A stretch of 64,000 nt of DNA, taken from positions 58,628 through 122,627 of the forward strand of contig NZ_LQBK01000040.1 in the NCBI RefSeq assembly GCF_001483755.1, in the 5' to 3' direction. The notes below the pieces were generated by a model. The model did no database searches, was not told where the DNA came from, and worked only from the letters and a program-made list of their open reading frames with translations. This DNA is from Kocuria rosea subsp. polaris. Its GTDB lineage: Bacteria; Actinomycetota; Actinomycetes; Actinomycetales; Micrococcaceae. Below, piece after piece: positions 16,380 through 24,208 of this stretch. Position numbers and translations under genes: made by a program. The first letter of the stretch is position 1, and the number at the start of each line of letters is the position of its first letter.

Positions 16380-17111
16380 TCAGGGGTCGAAGTGGGTGGT
16401 GGCCGGGCCCTGTCCCACGGTGGCGACCAGTTCCGCGGCCAGGTCGCGCAGCTTGACGTTGCGGTGGCTGGAGGCGGCCCGCAGGATCGCGAAGGCCTCC
16501 TCCTGCGTGCAGCGGTTCTGGCCCATGACGATGCCCACGGCCAGGTCGATGGTGGTGCGGGAGGCCATGGCCGCCTTGAGGTCCGCCTCGGCGTCCCGGT
16601 GCTTCTCCATCCGCACGGCCAGGCGCAGCGCGGTCGAGGCAGAGGCCACCTCGCGCTGGACGACCTCGATCGTCGCCGGGTCGAACTTGTGGGGGCGGTC
16701 GGCGTAGACGTCCAGGGCCGCGGAGGCCTCGCCGCCGAGATCCAGGGGCACCCCGAGGGCGGAGCGGATGCCGTTGGCGGCGGCGGCCCTGCCGTACTCG
16801 GGCCACCGGGGGTCGGAGCGGGTGTCCGCCACGTGGACCAGCCGGTGCTCGCGGGAGGCCGTCAGGCAGGGACCGTCACCGTAGTGGTACTGGATCTCGT
16901 CCAGGGCCTCGGCCGCGGGGCTGGAGGAGGCCACGGTCGAGGACCTCTTCGGCCGCAGCAGGGTGACCGCGCACCACACCTCGTCCCCGTCGGTGGACAG
17001 GGCCTGGGCGATGGTGGCCGTGAGCGCGTCGAGGAAGGACGTGATGTCCTCGCTCTCGAGCAGCAGCTCGTGCGGCGCCGTGGGCGATTCGCCCGTCTCG
17101 TGCTCCGTCAT
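16380..17111 (-). CDS. GAF-ANTAR transcription antitermination regulator
   Basis: A 243-residue RNA-binding regulator. A GAF sensor domain spans about 25-165 (GDGPCLTASREHRLVHVADTRSDPRW). A C-terminal ANTAR domain (about 175-235: IDLAVGIVMGQNRCTQEEAFAILRAASSHRNVKLRDLA) would bind paired stem-loops in nascent RNA to prevent termination. No kinase or receiver partner lies beside it, so a small ligand or redox signal through GAF is likely. ATG at 17111 gives a Glu-rich leader. Targets are unknown; I saw no clear adjacent tandem hairpin pair. Confidence 0.9.
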   Translation of the reverse strand: MTEHETGESPTAPHELLLESEDITSFLDALTATIAQALSTDGDEVWCAVTLLRPKRSSTVASSSPAAEALDEIQYHYGDGPCLTASREHRLVHVADTRSDPRWPEYGRAAAANGIRSALGVPLDLGGEASAALDVYADRPHKFDPATIEVVQREVASASTALRLAVRMEKHRDAEADLKAAMASRTTIDLAVGIVMGQNRCTQEEAFAILRAASSHRNVKLRDLAAELVATVGQGPATTHFDP

Positions 17112-17467
17112 GGTCTTCCTCCGGTGGTCGCAGCGGGCCCGCGGTGCAGGTGCCGTCGGGCCTGGCCGTAGAGGCTCGGGGCCCGCACGGTCCATCATGC
17201 CGTGTTCCCGCGCCCCCTGCGTCCCGCCGCCGCGGCGTCCCGGCATCCGCTCGGCGCGCGTGCGGCCCGTGCCGGTCACCGGCGATCCCGGTGCGGAGCC
17301 GCGCGCGATTAGAGTGGGGGCCGACCCCGCACGCCGGCGCACGCAGTGCAGCGGCGTTCCGGGCAGCGGCGGACCACGCCGCCGCGCGGCGCCGGCTCCG
17401 CCGCCCGCGACATCCCGCCCCGTCCGCGTGCACTCCTGCACGCACCGACCCGAGAACTGAGGTCCTG
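17112..17467. promoter_or_regulatory. Divergent spacer of 356 bases; one weak -10
   Basis: No convincing gene is visible between the ANTAR regulator and the GT87 gene. TAGAGT at 17310-17315 on the plus strand is the best -10 candidate, without a good -35; it would give a leader of about 145 bases for the glycosyltransferase. Short plus-strand frames here lack a ribosome site and look like shadows. Confidence 0.35.
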
Positions 17468-18751
17468 GTGAGCGCTACCCCCGCCGCCGTCACGTCCCGC
17501 ACGGGACGCTCGACGGCGCTGACCGGACTGGTGTGGCTGCTGCTGGTGGGCGCGCTGGTGCGGTCCGTGTGGCTGACCCTCGACGGCAGCATCGACCTGG
17601 ACGTCTACCGGCTCGGCGGCATGGCCGTGGTGGACCGGCACGGGTTCGCCGACGAGCTCTACGGGCCCGGGCTGAGCCTGCACGACGACGGCGGACTGCC
17701 GTTCACCTACCCGCCGTTCGCGGCGCTGCTGTTCGTGCCGCTCGCCTACCTCCCCGAGCCGCTCACCGAGCTCGCCCTGGGGCTCGTCACGATGGGCATC
17801 GCCGCGGGTCTGTCCGCCGTCCTCCTGCGCTGGGCCGCGGAGCGCGGCCGGCCGCTGCCGCTGCAGGGCCTGCTGGGCCCGGCGACCGCCGTGGCCGCGG
17901 GCACCGCGGTGCTGCTGTGGTCGGGTCCGTGGATGCGCAACGTGGGCCTCGGGCAGATCAACGCCCTGCTCCTCGCCCTCGTGCTCTACGACCTGCTGCG
18001 CACCCGGGACGACAGCCTCCTGGGCAGGATCCCGCGGGGGTTCTGGGTCGGGCTGGCCGCCGGCGTCAAGCTGACGCCCCTGGCGTTCGGGCTGGTGTTC
18101 CTGATGCGCGGACAGCTGCGGCCGATCCTCACCATGGGCCTCACGTTCGCCGCGACCGTGCTGGTCGGGTTCCTGGCGCTGCCGCGGGACGCCGCCGTGT
18201 TCTGGAGCGAGGCCGTGGTCAGCGACGAGCGCGTGGGTGACACCGGGTACGTCGACAACACCTCGCTGCAGGGGGTGCTCCTGCACCTGGGCGTCCCCGG
18301 CGAGGCGGAGCCCCTGCTGCGCTGGGCGCTGATCCTCGTCATGGTCGTGGGCGTCGCCCTGCTGATCCGGGTTCTCGCGGCCCGGGACATGGTCCTCTCC
18401 GCGGTCGCGGTCAACGCCCTCGTCATGCTCTACATGTCCCCGGTCACGTGGTCCCACCACCACCTGTGGTGGGGGCTGGTGTTCACGGCGCTGTGGGTCG
18501 AGGCGTGGCCGGCGTTCCTCCGGGACGGCCCGCGCCGGCTCGCCCTGGTGCTGAGCGGGGTCGCCCTCGTGGGCCTGTACGTCGGTCCGATCCGCTGGGA
18601 CGCGTGGCTGCGCCCGCCGGGCGTGCCCGGGCCGGTGATCGACGCCGTGGCCGCGCTGCCCTACCTCGCCCTGTTCCTGCTCCTGGCCCTGTGGACGGTC
18701 ACCGGCCTCCGGGCCGGGACCCGGGGCGCCGTCGCCGCGGACCGTGGCTGA
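17468..18751 (+). CDS. Glycosyltransferase 87 family polyprenyl-phosphate-mannose-type transferase
   Basis: A 427-residue polytopic protein with about ten membrane segments and the GT87/DUF2029 signature in its first extracytoplasmic loop: IDLDVYRLGGMAVVD, where the acidic residues are likely catalytic. FTYPPFAALLFVPLAYLPEP and the later SPVTWSHHHLWWGL are family hallmarks. In mycobacteria such enzymes add mannose from polyprenyl-phosphate-mannose to lipoglycans on the outer face of the membrane. GTG at 17468 is chosen because the frame extends upstream into non-coding spacer. Its end overlaps the next gene by eight bases. Confidence 0.87.
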   Translation: MSATPAAVTSRTGRSTALTGLVWLLLVGALVRSVWLTLDGSIDLDVYRLGGMAVVDRHGFADELYGPGLSLHDDGGLPFTYPPFAALLFVPLAYLPEPLTELALGLVTMGIAAGLSAVLLRWAAERGRPLPLQGLLGPATAVAAGTAVLLWSGPWMRNVGLGQINALLLALVLYDLLRTRDDSLLGRIPRGFWVGLAAGVKLTPLAFGLVFLMRGQLRPILTMGLTFAATVLVGFLALPRDAAVFWSEAVVSDERVGDTGYVDNTSLQGVLLHLGVPGEAEPLLRWALILVMVVGVALLIRVLAARDMVLSAVAVNALVMLYMSPVTWSHHHLWWGLVFTALWVEAWPAFLRDGPRRLALVLSGVALVGLYVGPIRWDAWLRPPGVPGPVIDAVAALPYLALFLLLALWTVTGLRAGTRGAVAADRG

Positions 18752-19958
18752 GCCCGGCGCCTGGACCGGCTACGGCCGCGGCAGCCGGGGCTACCGGCGG
18801 GTGCTGCTGGCCCTGCTGTGCGCGGGCGTGGCGACGTTCGCCCAGCTGTACTCCGTGCAGGGCGTGCTGCCGCTCATGGCGGCGGACCTCGGGATCGGCG
18901 CCGCGGAGGCGTCCCTGGGCGTCTCCGCGGCCACCCTCGGCCTCGCCGTGGGCGTCCTGCCGTGGTCCGTGGTCTCCGACCGGTGGGGAAGGCTGCGGAC
19001 CATGGTGATGGCCGTGCTGTCGGCCACGGCCCTGGGACTCGTGATGCCCCTGGCACCGGGCTTCGAGACCGTGGTGGCGCTGCGCTTCGCGGAGGGCGTC
19101 GCCCTGGGCGGGATCCCCGCCGTGGCGATGGCCTACCTCGCGGAGGAGCTCGACCGCCGGCACGCCGCCGTGGCCGCCGGCACCTACGTGGCGGGGACGA
19201 GCCTGGGCGGGCTCGCCGGGCGCATCGTCGCCGCACCCGTGGGGGACGCCTTCGGCTGGCGCACCGGCACGATCACCGTGAGCGTGCTGGCCGCGCTCGC
19301 CGCCGTGGTCTTCGTCCTGATCGCCCCGCGCCAGCGGGGCTTCGTGCGCCAGACCGTCCGGCTCACCGGGCCGGGCGGTCTGCTGGGGCGGCTGCGCGCC
19401 AATCTCGCGGACCGCGGCCTGGTGGTGCTCTACCTGCAGGGCTTCCTGCTCATGGGCGGGTTCGTGGCGATCTACAACTACCTCGGCTTCCACCTCGGCG
19501 AGGAGCCGTTCGGGGTGTCCCAGACCGTGGTGAGCCTCCTGTTCCTGGCCTACCTCTCGGGCACCTGGTCCTCCGGGACCGCCGGACGCATCGCGGCGGC
19601 CCACGGGCGCCGGGTGGTCCTGGCGAGCAGCGGAGCCGTCATGCTCACCGGGCTGCTGGCCACGCTGGTCCCGTCGATCCCCGTGGTCGTGGTGGGGCTG
19701 CTGCTGTTCACCGCGGGGTTCTTCGCCGCGCACGCCGTGGCCTCCGGGTGGGTCCCCGTGCGCTCCCGCACCGGCAAGGCGCAGGCCTCGTCCCTCTACA
19801 CGCTCTTCTACTACGCCGGGTCCTCCGTGCTGGGCACGGCCGGCGGCGTCTTCTACACGGCCACCGGCTGGCCGGGAGCGGTCGGCTTCGTGGCGGGCCT
19901 CGTGGTCCTCGCCGTGCTGCTGGTCCTCACGGTCCTCCGGGAGCCCGAACCCGCCTGA
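18744..19958 (+). CDS. MFS transporter, YnfM/AraJ-like drug or sugar efflux
   Basis: A 404-residue 12-helix major facilitator. The loop SDRWGRLRTMVMA between segments 2 and 3 is the MFS motif A, and the central loop after segment 6 is basic (APRQRGFVRQTVR). TYVAGTSLGGLAGRIVAAPVGDAFGWR in segment 5 is typical of the YnfM group of putative exporters. GTG at 18744 overlaps the upstream stop, suggesting coupling with the GT87 gene, though no functional link is obvious. Substrate unknown. Confidence 0.87.
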   Translation: MAEPGAWTGYGRGSRGYRRVLLALLCAGVATFAQLYSVQGVLPLMAADLGIGAAEASLGVSAATLGLAVGVLPWSVVSDRWGRLRTMVMAVLSATALGLVMPLAPGFETVVALRFAEGVALGGIPAVAMAYLAEELDRRHAAVAAGTYVAGTSLGGLAGRIVAAPVGDAFGWRTGTITVSVLAALAAVVFVLIAPRQRGFVRQTVRLTGPGGLLGRLRANLADRGLVVLYLQGFLLMGGFVAIYNYLGFHLGEEPFGVSQTVVSLLFLAYLSGTWSSGTAGRIAAAHGRRVVLASSGAVMLTGLLATLVPSIPVVVVGLLLFTAGFFAAHAVASGWVPVRSRTGKAQASSLYTLFYYAGSSVLGTAGGVFYTATGWPGAVGFVAGLVVLAVLLVLTVLREPEPA

Positions 19959-19983
19959 CGGTGCCCCGCCGGCGGACCGGCGC

Positions 19984-20748
19984 TCACTCCTCGGTGCCGC
20001 CCCACTGCAGGGGGAACACCTCGAAGGAGCTCGCAAGCGGCACCCCGAGCCGTTCCCCCACGGCGGCGGCGTTGCCCCGCAGGAAGGTGTCCGGGTCGAA
20101 ATCGGCCCAGCCCAGGCCCTCGAGGTAGGCGCCGTGGGCGCGCAGCGACTCCACGCCGGCGCCGAAGGTCTCCGTGACGTCGGCCGCGTGCCGGGCGTCG
20201 GGCGAGGCGGCCGCCCACACCGCCAGCACGTCCGGCCACGGCTGCAGGCCCGTGCCGATCTGCTCCGGGAAGACCCACCGGTTGCCGGCGTCCCGCACGG
20301 CGTCCAGCGTGGCCCGGCCCGTGGCGATGTGGTCGGCCTGGTTGAGGTTGGTGGCGCTGTCCCAGGTGTCCCGGAAGTTGTTGGTGATCACCACGTCCGG
20401 GCGGTGCCGGCGGACCACCTCGGCGATCCGCCGCCGCAGCGCCACCCCGTACTCGAGCACCCCGTCCGGCTGGTGCAGGAACTCCACCTGCTCCACGCCC
20501 ACGATCCGGCACGACTCCCGCTGCTCCGCCTCCCGCAGGGGGCCGCACTGCTCCGGCTCGAGCCCGTCGATGCCGGCCTCCCCGCTGGTGACCAGGCAGT
20601 ACACCACCTCCTTGCCCTGTCCGGTCCAGCGGGCCACGGCCGCGGCGGCGCCGAACTCCATGTCGTCCGGGTGCGCGACCACCACCAGGGCGCGCTGCCA
20701 GTTCTCGTCGACGTGCGTGAGCGGGGTCTCGGTCATGCTCCCCATCAT
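19984..20748 (-). CDS. PIG-L family deacetylase
   Basis: A 254-residue zinc-dependent N-deacetylase (LmbE-like). The metal site is VVVAHPDDMEFGAAA near residue 21, the second His is in NLNQADHIATGRAT near 137, and RPDVVITNNFRDTWD lies between. It is shorter than MshB/Mca of mycothiol metabolism and carries DDM rather than DDE, so a mycothiol role is doubtful. ATG at 20748 is preceded by GGAG at seven bases; ATGs at 20745 and 20736 are alternatives. It is distinct from the fused PIG-L domain at 10384. Confidence 0.82.
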   Translation of the reverse strand: MMGSMTETPLTHVDENWQRALVVVAHPDDMEFGAAAAVARWTGQGKEVVYCLVTSGEAGIDGLEPEQCGPLREAEQRESCRIVGVEQVEFLHQPDGVLEYGVALRRRIAEVVRRHRPDVVITNNFRDTWDSATNLNQADHIATGRATLDAVRDAGNRWVFPEQIGTGLQPWPDVLAVWAAASPDARHAADVTETFGAGVESLRAHGAYLEGLGWADFDPDTFLRGNAAAVGERLGVPLASSFEVFPLQWGGTEE

Positions 20749-20847
20749 GGACCCGCTCCGGGGGACCGGCAACGGCGGCCCGCCCGGTGTCGTCGTTCCG
20801 TGGGACGTGCCGGCCACGGGGCGGCGACGGAACGGCCGGGGAGGGCC

Positions 20848-21519
20848 TCAGCGCCCGGAGGCCGTGGCGGGCACGAGCGGCAGGGCCTCCGTGCGCGCCT
20901 CCGCCGGGGACGACGGCTCCCCGTCCGGCCGCGCGAGCTCGCCGGTGCCCTCGTCGGCGGTGGCGTCCGCGCCCTCGTCGGCGCTGTCGTCCGGGCGCCG
21001 GTCCCGGACCGCGCCCACGAGCTGCCACAGCGCGTAGCCGAACAGGGCGGCGGCGACCAGCACGATCCCGCCGCGCTTCTGCTCGGCGTCCAGGAGGGTC
21101 GCGGCGTAGCCGGCCCAGGGCACGTGGTACTTCACCAGTCCGCGCAGCTGGGTGGCGGTGACCGGCTCCGCGTCCGGGACCGCGTTGGCGTCCCCCCGGG
21201 TCGTGAAGCTGCGCCGCCCCTCGCCGTCCACCGCCACGCCCACGATCCGGTGGGTGACGAGGGTGGGGTCGTCCGGGCGGGGCATGAAGGTCACGACGTC
21301 CCCGGTGCTCAGCCCGGCGGCGTCGTCCTCGCCCTCGAGGGGGGCGACGACGACCTGGCTGCCGGTCGGGACGGTGGGCTCCATCGAGCCGGACAGCACC
21401 GTCAGGGGCACCCAGCCGAGCGCGAGCGGGACGACGACGACGGCGAGCAGCAGCGCGGCCACCGCGGTCAGGAGGGCGACGAGCACGGCGTGGCCGGCGC
21501 GGTGGACGGTCGTGGTCAC
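20848..21519 (-). CDS. sipW: SipW-type (ER-like) signal peptidase I
   Basis: A 223-residue membrane peptidase that probably cleaves the alternate signal peptides of the three upstream proteins. One N-terminal membrane helix (about 11-35) precedes the catalytic box VLSGSMEPTVPTGS, nucleophile S45. The second catalytic residue is His (H90 in LVTHRIVG), not Lys, the hallmark of the SipW/ER subgroup. RGDANAVPD supplies the conserved Asp. A second hydrophobic helix lies near 168-188, then an acidic Ala/Glu-rich tail. GTG at 21519 overlaps the preceding stop (GTGA), so it is translated with its likely substrates. Confidence 0.92.
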   Translation of the reverse strand: MTTTVHRAGHAVLVALLTAVAALLLAVVVVPLALGWVPLTVLSGSMEPTVPTGSQVVVAPLEGEDDAAGLSTGDVVTFMPRPDDPTLVTHRIVGVAVDGEGRRSFTTRGDANAVPDAEPVTATQLRGLVKYHVPWAGYAATLLDAEQKRGGIVLVAAALFGYALWQLVGAVRDRRPDDSADEGADATADEGTGELARPDGEPSSPAEARTEALPLVPATASGR

Positions 21520-22490
21520 TGCTGGACTCCCATGCACTCGATCTTCCTGCTCTCGCCCGGGGACTTCAGGGTCCACACGATCGGCAGCGTCTCGGGGGCC
21601 GCGGTGCCCGGCGCGAAGTGGGCCCGCACGGCGAACTCGTGGACGGTGTTGTGCTTGCCGGCGCCGCCGTTCGGGACGTCGGCCGCGGTCACGGTGGCCG
21701 CGCGGTCCGGGCTCTCCGGAACGGAGCGCAGGACGGTCCAGTCGCCGCCGGTCAGCTGGGGCCTCCGGAGCAGCTCCCAGCCGACCACGCGGGCGCCGTC
21801 GGTCGTGGCGGACCAGGGCCAGCTCAGCACCCCCTCGAGGCCCGGGGTGCAGGTCGCCGCGGGGACGGCCGGCGTCTCCGCCGGGGGCGCCGCCTCGGGC
21901 GGCTCCACCGTGAAGGGCGCCGTCCACGAGCGGGTCGTCGACCAGGTGCCCTCGCCGAGGGAGGTGGCCTCCAGCTCGGTGAGCACCTGCAGCTGCCGCC
22001 CGGCCAGGGGCCGGAGCTCGTCCTCGGGCACGCCGTCGGTCGAGACCGTCAGGCACAGCGCGGCGGGCCGGTCCCGCTCCAGGGTGGCCGCGGTCCGCTC
22101 GAGGACGGCCACCGGCGCGGACCCGCCCGCCGCGACGGCGGTCCACCGTGCCGGGGTCCCGGCAGCGCCGCAGTCCGCGCCGGTGCGGTAGGCGAAGCGC
22201 AGGCCCGGCGGCGGGGTCACGGTCTCGCCGTCGGAACCGGTCAGGGAGACCTGCCTGGGCCGGTACCCGACGCCGAACCCGGAGGTGTTGGTCAGGGTCG
22301 CCGAGCTCGCGCCGCCCTCGGCGCCGCCGACCTCGAAGCCGACCCGGCCCGTGGCCATGGCGGGCACCTCGGACTGCGCGGTGGCGGACCAGCGTGCGTG
22401 CGTCCCGCCGTTGGGGGTGGTGAGCACGATGACGGCCAGCAGGACGAGGACGCCGAGCACGTAGGCCGTGGGGGTGCGGTACTGGCTCAT
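21516..22490 (-). CDS. Exported protein with alternate signal peptide, large
   Basis: A 324-residue secreted protein with no recognised enzyme motif. The signal-like start has a hydrophobic run at about 8-24 followed by GGTHARWSAT, the same [KR]WS pattern seen in the two other proteins of the cassette. The body is Thr/Ser/Pro-rich with beta-strand-like alternation. It has Cys residues at about 112, 146, 222 and near the C-terminus (IECMG) that could form disulfides. It may be an assembly or anchoring subunit. It lies 15 bases after the preceding gene and overlaps the peptidase gene. Confidence 0.7.
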   Translation of the reverse strand: MSQYRTPTAYVLGVLVLLAVIVLTTPNGGTHARWSATAQSEVPAMATGRVGFEVGGAEGGASSATLTNTSGFGVGYRPRQVSLTGSDGETVTPPPGLRFAYRTGADCGAAGTPARWTAVAAGGSAPVAVLERTAATLERDRPAALCLTVSTDGVPEDELRPLAGRQLQVLTELEATSLGEGTWSTTRSWTAPFTVEPPEAAPPAETPAVPAATCTPGLEGVLSWPWSATTDGARVVGWELLRRPQLTGGDWTVLRSVPESPDRAATVTAADVPNGGAGKHNTVHEFAVRAHFAPGTAAPETLPIVWTLKSPGESRKIECMGVQQ

Positions 22491-22505
22491 GAGAACTCCT
22501 GGGGG

Positions 22506-23105
22506 TCAGTTCTGGAGGAGGGCGACCGTGAGGTGGCCGGGGTCGACGGTCGTGCCCTGGGCCGAGGGGTCGGCGGAGACCTCGTAGGCGACGGTGACGT
22601 CGTAGGCCGCGCCGTCGTGGGCCGCGGTCACCGTCCAGGAGGACGGCGCGGGACCGGGATCCATCGGCGGGGCGCCGAGGACGGGCACCAGCTCCGCGCG
22701 CGGGACGACCGTGCCGCCGGCCGGGACGCCGGGGTCGACCGTGAGCGTCGCGGTGAGGTTCGCGCCCTCGACGTCGAGGACCGCGCGGGTCGTGACGACG
22801 ACGGTGTCGCCGGGGGCCAGCGCGGAGAGGGCGCCGGCGGTGCCGGTGAGGTCGGTGGTCCCGCGAGCGAGCTCACCGGTCGCCGGGTCGATGTCGGTGT
22901 GCTGGAGGGCGGCCCGGGCCGGCTCCAGCACCACGCCGAGGCTGCCGGTGCTGGCGGCCCGCGTCTCGAGCGGGGCCGTGTCGGACCAGCGGGCGGCCGT
23001 CCCGAGGCCGTTGCCGAGCAGCGTCAGGGCCAGCAGCGCGGCTGCGGCGGCGGCCAGGGCGCGGCCGGCGGTCGAGGGGCGGCGGGTGCGGTGGGAGCGC
23101 GTCAT
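22506..23105 (-). CDS. Alternate-signal-peptide exported protein, minor TasA-like subunit
   Basis: A 199-residue secreted protein. The basic head, hydrophobic run (about 14-34) and GTAARWSDTAPL match the alternate signal-peptide pattern of SipW-dependent proteins. The mature part is Thr/Val/Ala-rich with predicted beta strands (DTVVVTTRAVLDVEGANLTA), as in TasA/camelysin-like fibre proteins. It follows tandem hairpins after the first cassette gene, so it may be made in lower amount. Start ATG at 23105. Family membership is inferred from the signal pattern and context, not a catalytic motif. Confidence 0.75.
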   Translation of the reverse strand: MTRSHRTRRPSTAGRALAAAAAALLALTLLGNGLGTAARWSDTAPLETRAASTGSLGVVLEPARAALQHTDIDPATGELARGTTDLTGTAGALSALAPGDTVVVTTRAVLDVEGANLTATLTVDPGVPAGGTVVPRAELVPVLGAPPMDPGPAPSSWTVTAAHDGAAYDVTVAYEVSADPSAQGTTVDPGHLTVALLQN

Positions 23106-23156
23106 GGGAGCCTCTGGGGGGACGAGACGGAACGGTGCGGGGCGTGCGAGGGGCGG

Positions 23157-23213
23157 GAGCACCCCGGTGCGGCGCCGAGGCCGCACCGGGGCGCTCCGGG
23201 GCCGGAAGGCCCC
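23157..23213 (-). terminator. Tandem hairpins inside the secretion cassette (attenuator-like)
   Basis: First hairpin: CCCCGGTGCGGC (23162-23173) pairs with GCCGCACCGGGG (23180-23191), extended by GAGC/GCTC at 23157-23160 and 23193-23196. Second: GGGGCC-GGAA-GGCCCC at 23198-23213. They lie just after the first cassette gene and before the second, so they probably reduce read-through and favour the first product. Confidence 0.6.
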
Positions 23214-23219
23214 GTGCGG

Positions 23220-23810
23220 TCACTGCTGGGCGAGGACGAGCTTGGTGCCGCTCAACGACTTGGACATGTTCTCGCCGGCGCTGCCGGTGGTCTTGTCCGC
23301 CTGCCAGGTGAACGAGGCGACGGCCGTCACGGTGTCCCCGTTGTCGCTCGCGGTGACCGGGAACGAGTTCTGGGTCGACTTCTCGTCGCTGGACAGAGTC
23401 ACGTCGTAGGACACGTAGCCGGCCTTCTCGAGAGCGTCGATCTCCTGCTGCAGCTGTGCCGGCAGCTGCAGTTCGAGGGACCCCTGCAGGTTGTTGCCCT
23501 TCGCGATCACCGTGGTGGACGCGTGGAGCTCGATGGTGTCGCCGGGGACGATCTTGTAGGTGGCCGGGTCGATGTCCTTCCCGGCGCCGTCCGTCCAGAA
23601 CACGGTGGTGTTCTCCATGGAGAGCTCACCGGCGGTGACGATGTCGTCCGAGGCGACGGCGTGCTCCTCGGACCACTTCGAGAAGGTGCCGCCGCCGGCG
23701 GCGAGGAGCCCGACCGCCACGGCGCCGGCCAGGACGGCCTTGCCGGCACGCCGGTTCTTGCCGTCCCGCCCGGGGGACTCGGCCTGGGGGGTCTGTGCTG
23801 CAGTGTTCAT
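23220..23810 (-). CDS. Alternate-signal-peptide exported protein, major TasA-like subunit
   Basis: A 196-residue secreted protein, first gene of the cassette. The basic N-terminus (GRDGKNRRAGKAV), hydrophobic run at about 25-40 and GTFSKWSEEHAV form an alternate signal peptide; the mature part starts near the SDD that follows. Beyond it the protein is Thr/Val-rich with strands such as GDTIELHASTTVIAKGNN, resembling the TasA fold, which polymerises into extracellular fibres. ATG at 23810 follows GAAGGCGGAACC. It is the likely structural subunit; fibre formation is inference. Confidence 0.78.
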   Translation of the reverse strand: MNTAAQTPQAESPGRDGKNRRAGKAVLAGAVAVGLLAAGGGTFSKWSEEHAVASDDIVTAGELSMENTTVFWTDGAGKDIDPATYKIVPGDTIELHASTTVIAKGNNLQGSLELQLPAQLQQEIDALEKAGYVSYDVTLSSDEKSTQNSFPVTASDNGDTVTAVASFTWQADKTTGSAGENMSKSLSGTKLVLAQQ

Positions 23811-24208
23811 GGTTCCGCCTTCGAGCGAGAGAGGGGTGGGAGGACGGCACGCCCGGGATCGGTGCGCGTGCCGTGCGAGGCATCCGGTGGGGTGTCCGCG
23901 GAAGGCGGCGGGTGCCCGTCCCCCCGGATCACGGGGGACGGGGTGCCCGCTGCGCCGGGCGCGCCTCGGCGCGCCGGCCCGGGAGCCGCAGTGGATCGCC
24001 CGGGGGAACCGCCGGCAGCCCTGCCGCGGAACCCCCTTGACACGTCAACCCTAGACAAAAGTCTATGAATTCGAACAGGCTTCTCCTGTCCCCACTTCCC
24101 CCCACGTTACTGATCAGTAATGTCCCCGCTTCGGCGGTCCCCCGGGGCAGCACGCCTAGGATGCCAGGGGGGGCCCCCGACCGGAGGGGCCGGGACCGGA
24201 GGACCGCC
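23811..24208. promoter_or_regulatory. 398-base divergent spacer with several palindromes
   Basis: No supported gene. Inverted repeats: TTGACACGTCAA (24037-24048), TAGACAAAAGTCTA (24052-24065), ACAGG-CTTCT-CCTGT (24075-24089) and the perfect palindrome TTACTGATCAGTAA (24107-24120), all within an island of markedly lower GC than the genes around it. TAGGAT at 24157-24162 is a plausible -10 for fdhD on the plus strand. Minus-strand transcription of the secretion cassette starting here would have a leader of about 200 bases or more. An ATG at 24065 opens a frame into fdhD but lacks the family N-terminus. Confidence 0.6.

Noticed and set aside
17160-17460. Plus-strand frame upstream of the GT87 gene as a fused or separate protein
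   Set aside because: Pro/Arg-rich translation, no ribosome site, and the GT87 homology begins at the GTG at 17468.
19984-20748. Mycothiol deacetylase MshB or Mca
   Set aside because: The protein is short, has AHPDDM rather than AHPDDE, and has no mycothiol genes nearby.
24065-24208. Upstream ATG extension of fdhD
   Set aside because: The extra 48 residues have no family counterpart and ATG at 24209 has a strong ribosome site and a likely -10 upstream.
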